Source: a bacterium
GTDB taxonomy: Bacteria; Patescibacteriota; Gracilibacteria; Peribacterales; Peribacteraceae
DNA length: 64,000 nucleotides
Assembly: GCA_029558515.1 (NCBI GenBank)
Contig: JAKQEM010000018.1
Location: 1 to 64,000, forward strand
Reading direction: 5' to 3'
A program made the translations under genes and the position numbers. Below are positions 38,417 to 48,000 of this stretch, in pieces. The stretch's first letter is position 1. The number at the start of each line of letters is the position of its first letter. Under the pieces are notes generated by a model that did not search any database, was not told where the DNA came from, and saw nothing but the letters and a program-made list of their open reading frames with translations.

Positions 38417-39103
38417 CTATTGAATATCTTGGGATTCAAGAGCTATCAGATGCTTTATCCTACAATTTGGCAATTGTTTCTGCAAAATGGCAAGATCCTT
38501 GTATTCCAAATTCTCCGATGATATACGCAATTCCTGGAGATGCGAAAGACCCGTCAGAATGGGAAATAATTTAGGTGTCACCTGTGTGGATGTCAGATTC
38601 AAGTGAGTAAGTTGTGTGAGACCCGCCAAATGCATTGCGGCAGCATCGTCTATCTCCGTGTATCCAAGATCAAGATTGCGCAATTCACTGAGCCTCCCGA
38701 TTATCCGCATGTGCCCTTCGGTCAACTTCCATAAACAGCAATTCAGTGTTTGCAGCTGAGTGAATTGTGGCAATGCTTGCCAACCAAAGCCATCGGCGTC
38801 AGGTATGACGGCCACATCCAAACCGGAAATAGAGCCTGCGAGTCCTTTATCTACCAACTTCTGTAATTGCTTTCCTTGATGGGGATACAATAGAAATAAC
38901 ACAATATCTGTTCTTCCTACAAATCTGGAAGGATCTGCAAGCAGATCATCAGGGGAAGGATAACATGTCTCGGTACTCCCTCCATAAAATGCTTCGCCAA
39001 CTGAGACTCTCACCTCCGTTTGGATTGCTTTCGGAGCACCATCAGCATTGGGTGCTCCTCTGCGCAACGTCGGCTGTAGAACCTCAAACTCTATACGAGG
39101 CAT
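38417..39103 (-). CDS. Leucine-rich-repeat protein
   Basis: LRNLDLGYTEIDDAAAMHLAGLTQLTHLNLTSTQVTPKLFPILTGLSHLQELRIS; start MPRIEFEVLQP chosen. Confidence 0.65.
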   Translation of the reverse strand: MPRIEFEVLQPTLRRGAPNADGAPKAIQTEVRVSVGEAFYGGSTETCYPSPDDLLADPSRFVGRTDIVLFLLYPHQGKQLQKLVDKGLAGSISGLDVAVIPDADGFGWQALPQFTQLQTLNCCLWKLTEGHMRIIGRLSELRNLDLGYTEIDDAAAMHLAGLTQLTHLNLTSTQVTPKLFPILTGLSHLQELRISSENLEYKDLAILQKQLPNCRIKHLIALESQDIQ

Positions 39104-39168
39104 AGAACATGGGAGAACTGACTTACCAATTCTCTTCCTCCTTTCTTGAAAGGGCAAGAAGTGTCCTC

Positions 39169-39522
39169 TTACGCCGCCACTCGGTGCTCCCGCTCCACCC
39201 TCTTTCCCAAATGATTTAAGTTTCGCTGCGTCGCCAGTTGCACATCCTGCCTTTCTTTGTTCCAGAAAGGAATCCATGGGAGATGAACAGCCAATTGAGC
39301 AACGCTCCCCCCGCCGCGCAGCATGCCTTTCACGACCTCCCACGTCAGCTTGAATGGCAAAAAAACAGTACTCCCCAGTGCCTCACCAAAGGCACGCCGC
39401 GTCGCCCCCTTCTCACCTTCAATCCAGCGAATGGGTAACGTAAACGGTGCCCCCGCCATCTTCTGTATCGTTTTTCCCATTTCCCTGCTGACACCTTCAA
39501 TTGTTTTCAACATATACGTCAA
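39169..39522 (-). CDS. Hypothetical protein
   Basis: MLKTIEGVSREMGKTIQKMAGAPFTLPIRWIEGEKGATRRAFGEALG...; protein-like composition. Confidence 0.5.
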   Translation of the reverse strand: MTYMLKTIEGVSREMGKTIQKMAGAPFTLPIRWIEGEKGATRRAFGEALGSTVFLPFKLTWEVVKGMLRGGGSVAQLAVHLPWIPFWNKERQDVQLATQRNLNHLGKRVEREHRVAA

Positions 39523-39589
39523 TTGTACACTATTCTTTACAATTCTGCTACTGCAAAAGCTCTGGTGCCTTTAGCTCGCAACCCGTTTA

Positions 39590-39830
39590 CCTGCAGTCAT
39601 ACATACCAACAGGAGTATCTTTGGGGAAATCTGCAAGAGTCAACTCCAGAAATGCCCGCCGATCCTCCGGGATATTCAGATACGGCAAATGTTTCGCAAG
39701 AGCGCAGCATTCAGCTTTGTACCATTGAGCCCATACAGAATTTTATGTTCCAACTCCCACCGCTCCACAATGGTACCTTTTCTCAGTATTGTGATGTCAT
39801 AGTCCCAGGCGCGCAAGGCAACAGTTTACA
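39590..39830 (-). pseudogene. Possible frameshifted gene remnant between rpsG and downstream genes
   Basis: Minus strand reads TVALRAWDYDITILRKGTIVERWELEHKILYGLNG, then another frame gives WYKAECCALAKHLPYLNIPEDRRAFLELTLADFPKDTPVGMYDCR*. Confidence 0.35.
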
Positions 39831-39856
39831 CCCTCTTTGAGGAGGGAGCACAGTGC

Positions 39857-40309
39857 CTATTTGGCCAAATGAGCGAATGCCTTGTTTGCTTGCGCCATCT
39901 TGATGACGTCCTGCTTCTTCTTGAAAGCCCCTCCCTGTTCAGCGGACGCATCCAGCAGTTCCAACGCGAGCTTCTGCGCCATGGGGATTCCCTTACGATC
40001 GCGCGCCGCTCCCAGAATCCAACGGAAGGAAAGCGCCGTTTGACGTTTGGGCGTCACTTCCACCGGCACCTGATACACGGAGCCCGCCACGCGCTTTGGA
40101 CGGACTTCGACCATGGGAGTCACATTGAGCAGCGCCTTGTTGAAGACTTCAATGGGATCTTCCTTCGTGCGGGTCTTGATCACTGCGAGCGTGTCTTTGA
40201 AGACACGTCGCGCCGTGGATTTCTTCCCGTCCTTCATGAGACAGTTGATGAACTTCTCTATTTGAGGGCTGGAACCTTCGGGGACGTAGACTTTGACGGG
40301 ACGGGCCAT
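39857..40309 (-). CDS. rpsG: Ribosomal protein uS7
   Basis: ARPVKVYVPEGSSPQIEKFINCLMKDGKKSTARRVFKDTL...VEVRPKRVAGSVYQVPVEVTPKRQTALSFRWI. Confidence 0.97.
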   Translation of the reverse strand: MARPVKVYVPEGSSPQIEKFINCLMKDGKKSTARRVFKDTLAVIKTRTKEDPIEVFNKALLNVTPMVEVRPKRVAGSVYQVPVEVTPKRQTALSFRWILGAARDRKGIPMAQKLALELLDASAEQGGAFKKKQDVIKMAQANKAFAHLAK

Positions 40310-40317
40310 GGGAGGAA

Positions 40318-40408
40318 GGGATTAGGGATTAGGGATTAGGGATTTGGACTTAGGGATTCGTTGGTTCGTCACTCATCACTCAAAACTCAAAACTCATCAC
40401 TCAACTCT
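40318..40408. repeat. Heptamer array (13 x 7 nt) filling the rpsL-rpsG gap and covering the rpsL stop codon
   Basis: gggatta x3 gggattt ggactta gggattc gttggtt cgtcact catcact caaaact caaaact catcact caactct. Confidence 0.92.
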
Positions 40409-40832
40409 TCGCTCCGGCTTTCGGCTTGCGGGCGCCGTAGCGAGAACGACCCTGCTTGCGGTTGCGGACGCCTTCGGTATCCAGCACGCCGCGAACGATG
40501 TGATAACGGACACCCGGAAGATCTTTCACGCGGCCGCCGCGGACCAGGACCACCGAGTGCTCCTGGAGGTTATGCCCCTCTCCCATGATGTACGCCTTCA
40601 CTTCGTGGCCGTTGGTCAGGCGCACGCGGGCGATCTTGCGAAGAGCGGAGTTGGGTTTCTTCGGCGTCATCGTGGTGACTTTCAGGCACACCCCGCGCTT
40701 GAACGGCGCGCCGCCGGGCAACGAAACGGGACGCATCTTGAGGGCGTTCCACGTGTACTGGAGCGCGGGAGCTTTGCTCTTGGTGCGCTTATCCTTGCGA
40801 GGCTTGCGGATCAACTGATTGATGGTCGGCAT
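40401..40832 (-). CDS. rpsL: Ribosomal protein uS12
   Basis: [25 protein letters not shown]...[28 protein letters not shown]. Confidence 0.98.
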   Translation of the reverse strand: MPTINQLIRKPRKDKRTKSKAPALQYTWNALKMRPVSLPGGAPFKRGVCLKVTTMTPKKPNSALRKIARVRLTNGHEVKAYIMGEGHNLQEHSVVLVRGGRVKDLPGVRYHIVRGVLDTEGVRNRKQGRSRYGARKPKAGAKS

Positions 40833-40874
40833 GGGGTGGGGATAGTAATGGAGGGAGGAGAGGGAGTAAAGGGC

Positions 40875-43800
40875 TCATTCTTCCTCATTGCGATCTCGAT
40901 ACACCTGGCCCGTGGGAATGAGGCGTCCGATAATGACGTTCTCCTTCAAACCGTGGAGCATATCGATCTTGCGTGTGGTAGCGGCATCCACGAGGACGCG
41001 AATGGTTTCCTGGAAGGAAGCACCGGAGAGCCAGCTATCCGTGGCCAACGCCACGCGCGTGATCCCGAGGAGCAACTGCTCGTAGGTGGCGGGCTTCCCC
41101 ATCTCGGCCTTCTTCGCGCCTTTGTTCTGCTTCAGGATGCGTTCGTTTTCATAGTCGACATCTCCCTTGTCGGCGACTTCTCCGGGGAGGAACGCGGTGG
41201 TGCCGGCGTCGGAGACGCGGACCTTGCTGAACATCTTGCGCACGATGATCTCCAGGTGTTTGTCATTGATTGTTTGCCCTTGGGAGGCGTAGATGTGCTG
41301 CACCTCCTGGACGACGTAATTCTGAACGGCGTAGACACCTTTCTTCTCCAACAAATCCTGAAGGTTATAGTGTCCGAGATTCAGCGCGTCGCCGACTTTG
41401 ACGCGCATGCCGGTCTTCACCGTGAGGGATTCTCGCGCACCGAACGTGTAACCGGCGTCCTGCAATTCATTGTGCTTCACGCGGATGACGCCGTCCTCGG
41501 CCTGGGTGATCTTGCCGGCGCAGGTGGCGCGCACGACGGATTTGTCGAAACGAGATCTGGCCAGAATGGCGCGCTCGGCGACCTCCTCGCCCTTCGCGAC
41601 GGCGATATCGAATCCCGCTTGCAGACGGAACGTGTCCTCACCGGGCTCTTCCTCCTGCACGTGCACGGTGGTCTTGCCGCCCTGATGACTCACTTTCACC
41701 ACACCCGTGATGTCGGCAAGCTGCGCGGACGTACGCGGATTTCGCGCTTCAAAGAGTTCCTCCACGCGCGTGAGACCCTGCGTGATGTCGGCCCCCTCCG
41801 CGACGCCTCCCATGTGGAAGGTGCGCATGGTCAGCTGCGTTCCCGGTTCACCGATGGATTGCGCTGCAATGATGCCCACGGGCGTTCCGATCTTCACGGT
41901 CTTGTTGTCCCCGAGGTCACGGCCATAGCACTTCTGACAGATGCCCTGCTTCGTCTTGCAAGTCATGATCGATCGCACGGCCACTTCCGTGATCTTGTTC
42001 TTGTGCATGAGTTCCAGCAGATCCGCATCGATCTCGACGTCACGCTTGGCCAGGATCTCTCCCTTCTCGTTTTTCAGATCGATGCCGAGCGTCCGCCCGA
42101 AGATGCGGCTCTCGAACTTCTCACCGATGCGCTCGGAATCTTCCTGAGTGATGACATGGATATCCGTGGAACCGCAGTCATTTTCACGGATGATGATGTC
42201 CTGCACCGCATCGACGAGACGACGTGTCAAGTAGCCTGCCTCCGCGGTTTTCAGAGCGGTGTCCGACTTGCCTTTGCGTCCTCCGTGCGTGGCGATGAAG
42301 TACTCCAATACGGAGAATCCACCTTTCAGGTTGCTCTTGATGGGCAGTTCAATGGTGCGACCGGAGGGATTGGCGACCAATCCTTTCATGCCTCCCAGCT
42401 GCGTGACCTGGCCCCAGTTTCCGCGTGCGCCGGAATCGATCACGTAGGTGATGTCATTCTCGGGAAGCTCCAGGAAACCGCGAACCATCGCATTCGTCAC
42501 TTCGTTCTTCGTGTCGCTCCAAATGCGGATGGCGTGGTTGTAGCGCTCATCGGCGGTGATGAAGCCCTTCCAGAAGAAGTTGTTCATCTGGCGGATTTTC
42601 TCGTCGGCCTCCGCGACGAACGCGTCGTATGCAGGCGGCACCACCACATCGCTCGCCGCGACGGAAATGCCAGAGATGGTGGCATATTTGAAACCGGTGT
42701 CCTTGATGCGATCCGCAAACCGGACCGTCTCCTCTTCGCCCGCCAACTCCAGCGCGCGCGCTATCAAGTTACTGAGCCCCTTCTTGGTGAGCGCCTGCGT
42801 TACGTGGCCGAGTCCCTCGGGCATGATCTCCTCGAAGAGGATGCGGCCGACCGACGTATCGATGATCTCGGTCTTCCCCTCCTCCCCTCCGGAGACCGGC
42901 ACGCGCACCTTCACCTTCGCCTGCAGATCCACCACGCCCGCATCGTTGGCAAGAATCGCTTCCTCGGCGCTCGAAAAGACCATTCCTTCCCCCTTCTTGC
43001 CATCGTGCACCTGCGTGAGGAAGTAGCATCCGACCACCATGTCCTGCACCGGGTTGATGATCGGCTCTCCCGCGGAGGGCTTCAGGACGTTCCGGGTGGA
43101 GGCCATCAGATGCCTGGCTTCTTCCTGCGCCTTCTCCCCCAGCGGCACGTGGACGGCCATTTGATCTCCGTCGAAATCGGCGTTGAAAGCCGTGCAGGCG
43201 AGCGGGTGCAACTGGATGGCCAAACCCTCGATGAGCGTCGGCTGAAAAGCCTGTATGCCCAGACGGTGGAGCGTCGGAGCGCGGTTGAGGAGCACGTACT
43301 TGTCCTTGATCACTTCCTCCAGAATGTCCCACACTTCCTTGCCGCTGTCCTGGATGAGGCGCTCGGCGGCTTTCACGTTGTGCGCCAGTTCGCGGCGAAT
43401 GATGGTGCCGATGACGAACGGCTTGAAGAGTTTCATCGCCATTTCCTTGGGCAATCCGCACTGCGTGAGTTTGAGATGCGGTCCCACGACGATGACGGAA
43501 CGCCCGGAGTAGTCGACGCGCTTTCCGAGGAGATTCTGACGGAAGCGTCCCTGCTTGCCCTTCAACATATCCGAGAGCGAACGGAGCTTGCGCCGGTCTC
43601 CCGCCGTGAAGAGCGTTTTGCCGCCGCGAGCGGAGTTGTTGAGCAGCGTATCGACGGCCTCCTGCAACATGCGCTTCTCGTTGCGGCAGATGACTTCCGG
43701 CGCACCGATACTCATGAGTTTCTTCAAGCGGGAGTTTCTGTTGATGACACGGCGGTAGAGATCGTTTAGGTCCGACGCGGCGAAGCGTCCGCCATCCAGC

Positions 43801-44744
43801 TGCACCATCGGACGAAGATCCGGAGGCAACACGGGCAAACGCGTGGGAATCATCCAGGAGGGATCGATGCCGGCCTGGACGACGGAACTGACGAACTTCA
43901 TCCGCTTCATGATCTTCTTGAGCTTCTGGCCCGAGGACTTCTCGCGCTCCGCCTGCAACGTCTGCGCCAGCGTCGGCAAATCGATGTTCATCATCACTTC
44001 CCGCAGCGATTCCGCTCCGGTACCGGCACGGAACACATGGCCGAATTTCATGTTCATCTCACGAAACTTGAGCTCCGAGAGTACCGATCCCAGTGCAAGA
44101 TTCTGCAGATCCTCAAGCGCTTCGCGGTGATTGTTCTTCAGTGCTTCGAGACGATCCGCCGCTTCCTTGTCCAACGCATCGAGCTGCGCGCGGGTCGCAT
44201 TGCCCTCTTCCAATTTCTTCTTGGCTTCCTCGTACTCGCGCGTCACCTGCTTCTTGCGGTTCTCCATGGAACCGTTGAGTTCCTTCTCCGCCTCGCCCTT
44301 CGCCTCTTCGTTCACCGTGATGACGATGTACGCGGCGAAGTAGACGATTTGTTCGAGTGTCTTGATGGGGAGATCGAGCAGCAGTCCAATGCGCGACGGG
44401 CTCGAGCGCAGGAACCAGATGTGGGCGACGGGCACGGCCAGGTTGATGTGACCCATGCGCTCGCGTCGGACGATCGACCGCGTCACCTCCACGCCACACT
44501 TCTCGCAGACGACACCCTTGTAGCGGATCCCTTTGTATTTGCCGCAGAAACACTGGAAGTTCTTGGTGGGTCCGAAGATACGCTCGCAGAAGAGGCCGTC
44601 GGGCTCCGCGCGCTGGGTGCGGTAATTGACGGTCTCGGCCTTGGTCACTTCTCCGCGGGACCACGTCAAAATGTCATCGGGGCTGGCGACGGAGAGCGCG
44701 ATGGCGTCGAAACTGTCGGTGGCGGCGGTGGGGGCGGAAGGCAT
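40875..44744 (-). CDS. rpoC: DNA-directed RNA polymerase subunit beta'
   Basis: PLACTAFNADFDGDQMAVHVPL; 1289 aa full length. Confidence 0.98.
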   Translation of the reverse strand: MPSAPTAATDSFDAIALSVASPDDILTWSRGEVTKAETVNYRTQRAEPDGLFCERIFGPTKNFQCFCGKYKGIRYKGVVCEKCGVEVTRSIVRRERMGHINLAVPVAHIWFLRSSPSRIGLLLDLPIKTLEQIVYFAAYIVITVNEEAKGEAEKELNGSMENRKKQVTREYEEAKKKLEEGNATRAQLDALDKEAADRLEALKNNHREALEDLQNLALGSVLSELKFREMNMKFGHVFRAGTGAESLREVMMNIDLPTLAQTLQAEREKSSGQKLKKIMKRMKFVSSVVQAGIDPSWMIPTRLPVLPPDLRPMVQLDGGRFAASDLNDLYRRVINRNSRLKKLMSIGAPEVICRNEKRMLQEAVDTLLNNSARGGKTLFTAGDRRKLRSLSDMLKGKQGRFRQNLLGKRVDYSGRSVIVVGPHLKLTQCGLPKEMAMKLFKPFVIGTIIRRELAHNVKAAERLIQDSGKEVWDILEEVIKDKYVLLNRAPTLHRLGIQAFQPTLIEGLAIQLHPLACTAFNADFDGDQMAVHVPLGEKAQEEARHLMASTRNVLKPSAGEPIINPVQDMVVGCYFLTQVHDGKKGEGMVFSSAEEAILANDAGVVDLQAKVKVRVPVSGGEEGKTEIIDTSVGRILFEEIMPEGLGHVTQALTKKGLSNLIARALELAGEEETVRFADRIKDTGFKYATISGISVAASDVVVPPAYDAFVAEADEKIRQMNNFFWKGFITADERYNHAIRIWSDTKNEVTNAMVRGFLELPENDITYVIDSGARGNWGQVTQLGGMKGLVANPSGRTIELPIKSNLKGGFSVLEYFIATHGGRKGKSDTALKTAEAGYLTRRLVDAVQDIIIRENDCGSTDIHVITQEDSERIGEKFESRIFGRTLGIDLKNEKGEILAKRDVEIDADLLELMHKNKITEVAVRSIMTCKTKQGICQKCYGRDLGDNKTVKIGTPVGIIAAQSIGEPGTQLTMRTFHMGGVAEGADITQGLTRVEELFEARNPRTSAQLADITGVVKVSHQGGKTTVHVQEEEPGEDTFRLQAGFDIAVAKGEEVAERAILARSRFDKSVVRATCAGKITQAEDGVIRVKHNELQDAGYTFGARESLTVKTGMRVKVGDALNLGHYNLQDLLEKKGVYAVQNYVVQEVQHIYASQGQTINDKHLEIIVRKMFSKVRVSDAGTTAFLPGEVADKGDVDYENERILKQNKGAKKAEMGKPATYEQLLLGITRVALATDSWLSGASFQETIRVLVDAATTRKIDMLHGLKENVIIGRLIPTGQVYRDRNEEE

Positions 44745-44781
44745 AAAAAGGTAGAGAAAGTAAGAAAAGGCAGAAAGGGTG

Positions 44782-44872
44782 GATGAGGACGAAGGACTAG
44801 GGACTAAAGATTCAGACTTCGGAACGAACTACCAATCGCTAACCACTAACCACTTATCACTAATCACTACAT
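44782..44872. repeat. Heptamer array (13 x 7 nt) upstream of rpoC
   Basis: gatgagg acgaagg actaggg actaaag attcaga cttcgga acgaact accaatc gctaacc actaacc acttatc actaatc actacat. Confidence 0.85.
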
Positions 44873-44947
44873 ATGAAATCCCGCCTCGCCCGGCGGCGTT
44901 CGTCTCAAACGCGCGGGAAAGGACGGTGAATGTGAGGGTATTGTACG

Positions 44948-44976
44948 AAAAAACCCTCGGAGTGCAAGGGGTTTTG
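44948..44976 (-). terminator. Rho-independent terminator downstream of the 45007..48525 gene
   Basis: AAAACCC...GGGGTTTT stem; T-run on the minus strand. Confidence 0.6.
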
Positions 44977-45006
44977 AGCATCATTTCATGACACAAATAA
45001 TAATGG

Positions 45007-48000
45007 TCATTTTTTCAATAATTCTGAATATGCATTATTGATTATTTTGAAATCAATTCGTGCCTGAAGAAAATCATCAGGATAGAGATCTGGGTGATAT
45101 TTTTGAGCCATTTTTTGATATGCAAGAGAAATGTCTCTCTTTGAATATCCATCTTTGAGGCCAAGGATTGCTTGAGCAGAATCTTTCGGATTAAGCTTCT
45201 GGTATAGAAGAGTATTTGCTTCTGCCATAGATGCCCGAATTTGAACTGCCCTGTCTTCCAATTCTTGAATCTCAGAAGATATTTCATGGCGAAACCCAGA
45301 ACCATTTCTCCTTGATCTCATCGCATGTTGTTTTGCATTATTGTCCATTAATTCATTTGTCATCCTTTGCAGAAATGCCTCTGGCGTTTCTCCGGGACGT
45401 AACGGAACTACTGCCTGTCGCGGTTTGAATGTATCAGCATTCGCCGTCTGACCCTTCGGTTGCTCCTTCGAACGAGGATTTGATCTTGGTTGTTCGTCAC
45501 CGGCTCGCGCATTCGGCCTCTCACGTCGTGTAGTCTTTCGAGTTCTTTCTGCAGCCTTTCCTTTTGCTTTTGAAGCACTATCAAACGTCTTTTCAGTATT
45601 TTGACGCGCGGAACTCTGAGTCTTTCTAGATTCCCATACATCTTTCACCCACTTCACCGTCTTGTCTTTAGTACCGCTCACTTTCGTTTTCGCGCCTTGA
45701 TACAGATCACCTGATGCTCGCCATGTCTTGCCAAATCCACGTCCTGCTATAGGTAAAACTCCTCCAATCGCCGCTCCCACCGCAGCTCCCTTCGCCGTAT
45801 CCACAGTCACATCCGCAATCGCCTCGCCGGCAGTCTTGTCGCCACTCATATATTCATCGGCGTTTTGACTCGCCGATAATGCACCGGCCATCGCAGCACC
45901 CTCCTTCGCCCCCTCCGTCGCCGCTTGCTTCACCGCATACTTCAATCCTTGCTGCGCAACCACCTGCGCTCCTTTCCGTGCGACACCGGCCACCGCTCCG
46001 CCTCCCAATGATCCCAATGCCATGACTCCCTCCATCGCAACATCGCGACTCACATCCATCAACTCTTGATCCTGCTTGAAGTGTTCGACGCCGCGAATCG
46101 CTTTCTCCCCCGTCGGATTCTCTTCCGAAGGCGTAAAGTCAGCATTCACCTCACGCATGCCCAGTATCCGCCGCACCGCATTCAGCTGTTCCACCTGTTT
46201 CGTCACGTCCGGTTCCATCTTTGCTGCATCCAACATATCGTTTGCGTAGCGCACAGTCTCCATTCTCTTCCGGCTGTTGCTGATTTCCATGTCATACGGA
46301 TTCGATTGCGTGACGATGCGATGGAACGTTCCAAAGACACCCGATTCGATGTGCCCCATTTCATTGGCGTTGATGTTGGATTGTTCGCGGTTCAGCACTG
46401 CTTGAATACGCTGCCAGGTTTCATAAAACGCCGATGATCGTGTTTGCTCGTCGAATTCCGGAACCGAAGACCGATGTTCCTCCACCACCCCCTCCTCAGA
46501 CCTCTGTTGCTCCGCAGTGATGTTGCTATCACCCGGCTTTTCGCCGGGATCAACTTTTGGGCCCCCTGTATTTGGGGGAACGGCGGGAGCTTGCGGAGCC
46601 GATTCTGTTTGTGCTTTATCCGTTGCATGCTTCAACACCGCGTTGAATTTGTCTGGATTCTCGACAACTCCCGCGTCGCTGATGGCAAGATCCGGACTGG
46701 TAACCAACGTTCCTGTCGCCTTCGCGAGTTCCATGCGGAATGAGCCGATATCCGGCCCTGCCAACTCCACCTGCAATGTATCGGGATTCTTCGTCACCGT
46801 CATAGTCTGCATGGCATCGAGCAACGGTTTCATGGGATGGTCCACTTTGCCGCCGACTGCATTGGAAAGGACAAGCTTCTGTGCGTCGAGCCCGCGCTTG
46901 ATCCCCTCGACACCTTGCGTGGCAGCTTCGTCCAACTTGGTCAGCGCATCAAGATCCGAAGCTGCATCTGCCACTTTCTTCTCCGCTGCAGTCACCTTCG
47001 TCTGTGCCTGCTCCACCTGCTGCTGGGCATTGGCGACTTTTGTTTTCGCTCCGCTCATTCTTGTTTCCATTGCAGCCCTCGCCGGATCATCCGCAGGCAT
47101 TTTTTGGATCTCTTCCTGTAAAGTTTTTACTTCCGCTTCCGCACTGCCCAGTTCCGTCTTAGCCGTCAGGAGATTCTTCTTGAGATCTGCCGGAGGACCA
47201 TTCAACTCATTTTCAGCTGCAGTTTTTTTCGCCTCTCTGTCAGTGCGAATATCTACGGCGGATTTTCCTCCTTTTATTTCCCCGCTCACCCGTTCGCGCG
47301 CTGCTGCCACATCGGGAGTTTCCACTTGTGCTCCTTCTTTGCCCTCCGCAGCCGTATCCTGCGGCTTCTCTTCTTTCTTTTTGAATAAATCGGCAAAGGA
47401 CGTGAGGAATGTGACGAATCCGATGATTTTATTGATGCCGGCTTCCATTCCGTCAATGGGGGCGATTGCCACCAGTTTCCCGCCGCTCTCCACGACATTC
47501 ACGCCATGCGTCATCATGACCTGCCCGATCCGCATGTTCTTCTGGACCTCCGTCATATTGGCGAGATCGAATTTCCCGAGCGTATCATTGATCTGATCAA
47601 GTTGCTCCGCCGGAACAACGGGGGGCTGAATGACGCCTGCTTCCGGCTGCATGGCGATTGCCTGCAGTGCTTCATTTTGCGCTGGGTCCAATCTTTCCAC
47701 GAATGAGACGAGACCCGACATTCGCGGATCTTTCTTCGCGCGTTCCATCGCCTTGGGATCCGCCGCAATCTTGAGAACATCACGCTGCTGTGAGGGGCTG
47801 ATTTTATTCAATTCCATACCAAGCAGCCCGTATTGCAAAGCTTTCTCTGAATCGCTCGCAGCTGTTTCGAGCAAGGTAAGCATGGCGTTCTGGACTTTCG
47901 GATCGAGCCCATCAAGACCCTGTCTGATCGCTCCACTAGCCTCCGGATCGATCTTTGATAGAACTTGCTCTTTTCTCGCTGTGAGTATTTCTTCCGGTTT

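Noticed and set aside
38251-38574. Plus-strand ORF downstream of 38121..38327 as a frameshifted continuation
   Set aside because: Partly protein-like, but overlaps the minus-strand LRR gene and has no supporting homology that I can recognise.
40318-40408. CRISPR-like or telomere-like array (GGGATTA repeats)
   Set aside because: Units are 7 nt with no spacers and no cas genes nearby; telomere-like similarity is limited to three units in a drifting array.
40344-43769. 1141-aa plus-strand ORF antisense to rpoC
   Set aside because: High-GC antisense shadow ORF; the complementary strand encodes rpoC/rpsL with clear homology. The same applies to 35524..37020 (fusA), 26888..28324 (nrdJ), 19869..21860 (TraD-like) and 13965..15248 (glyQS).
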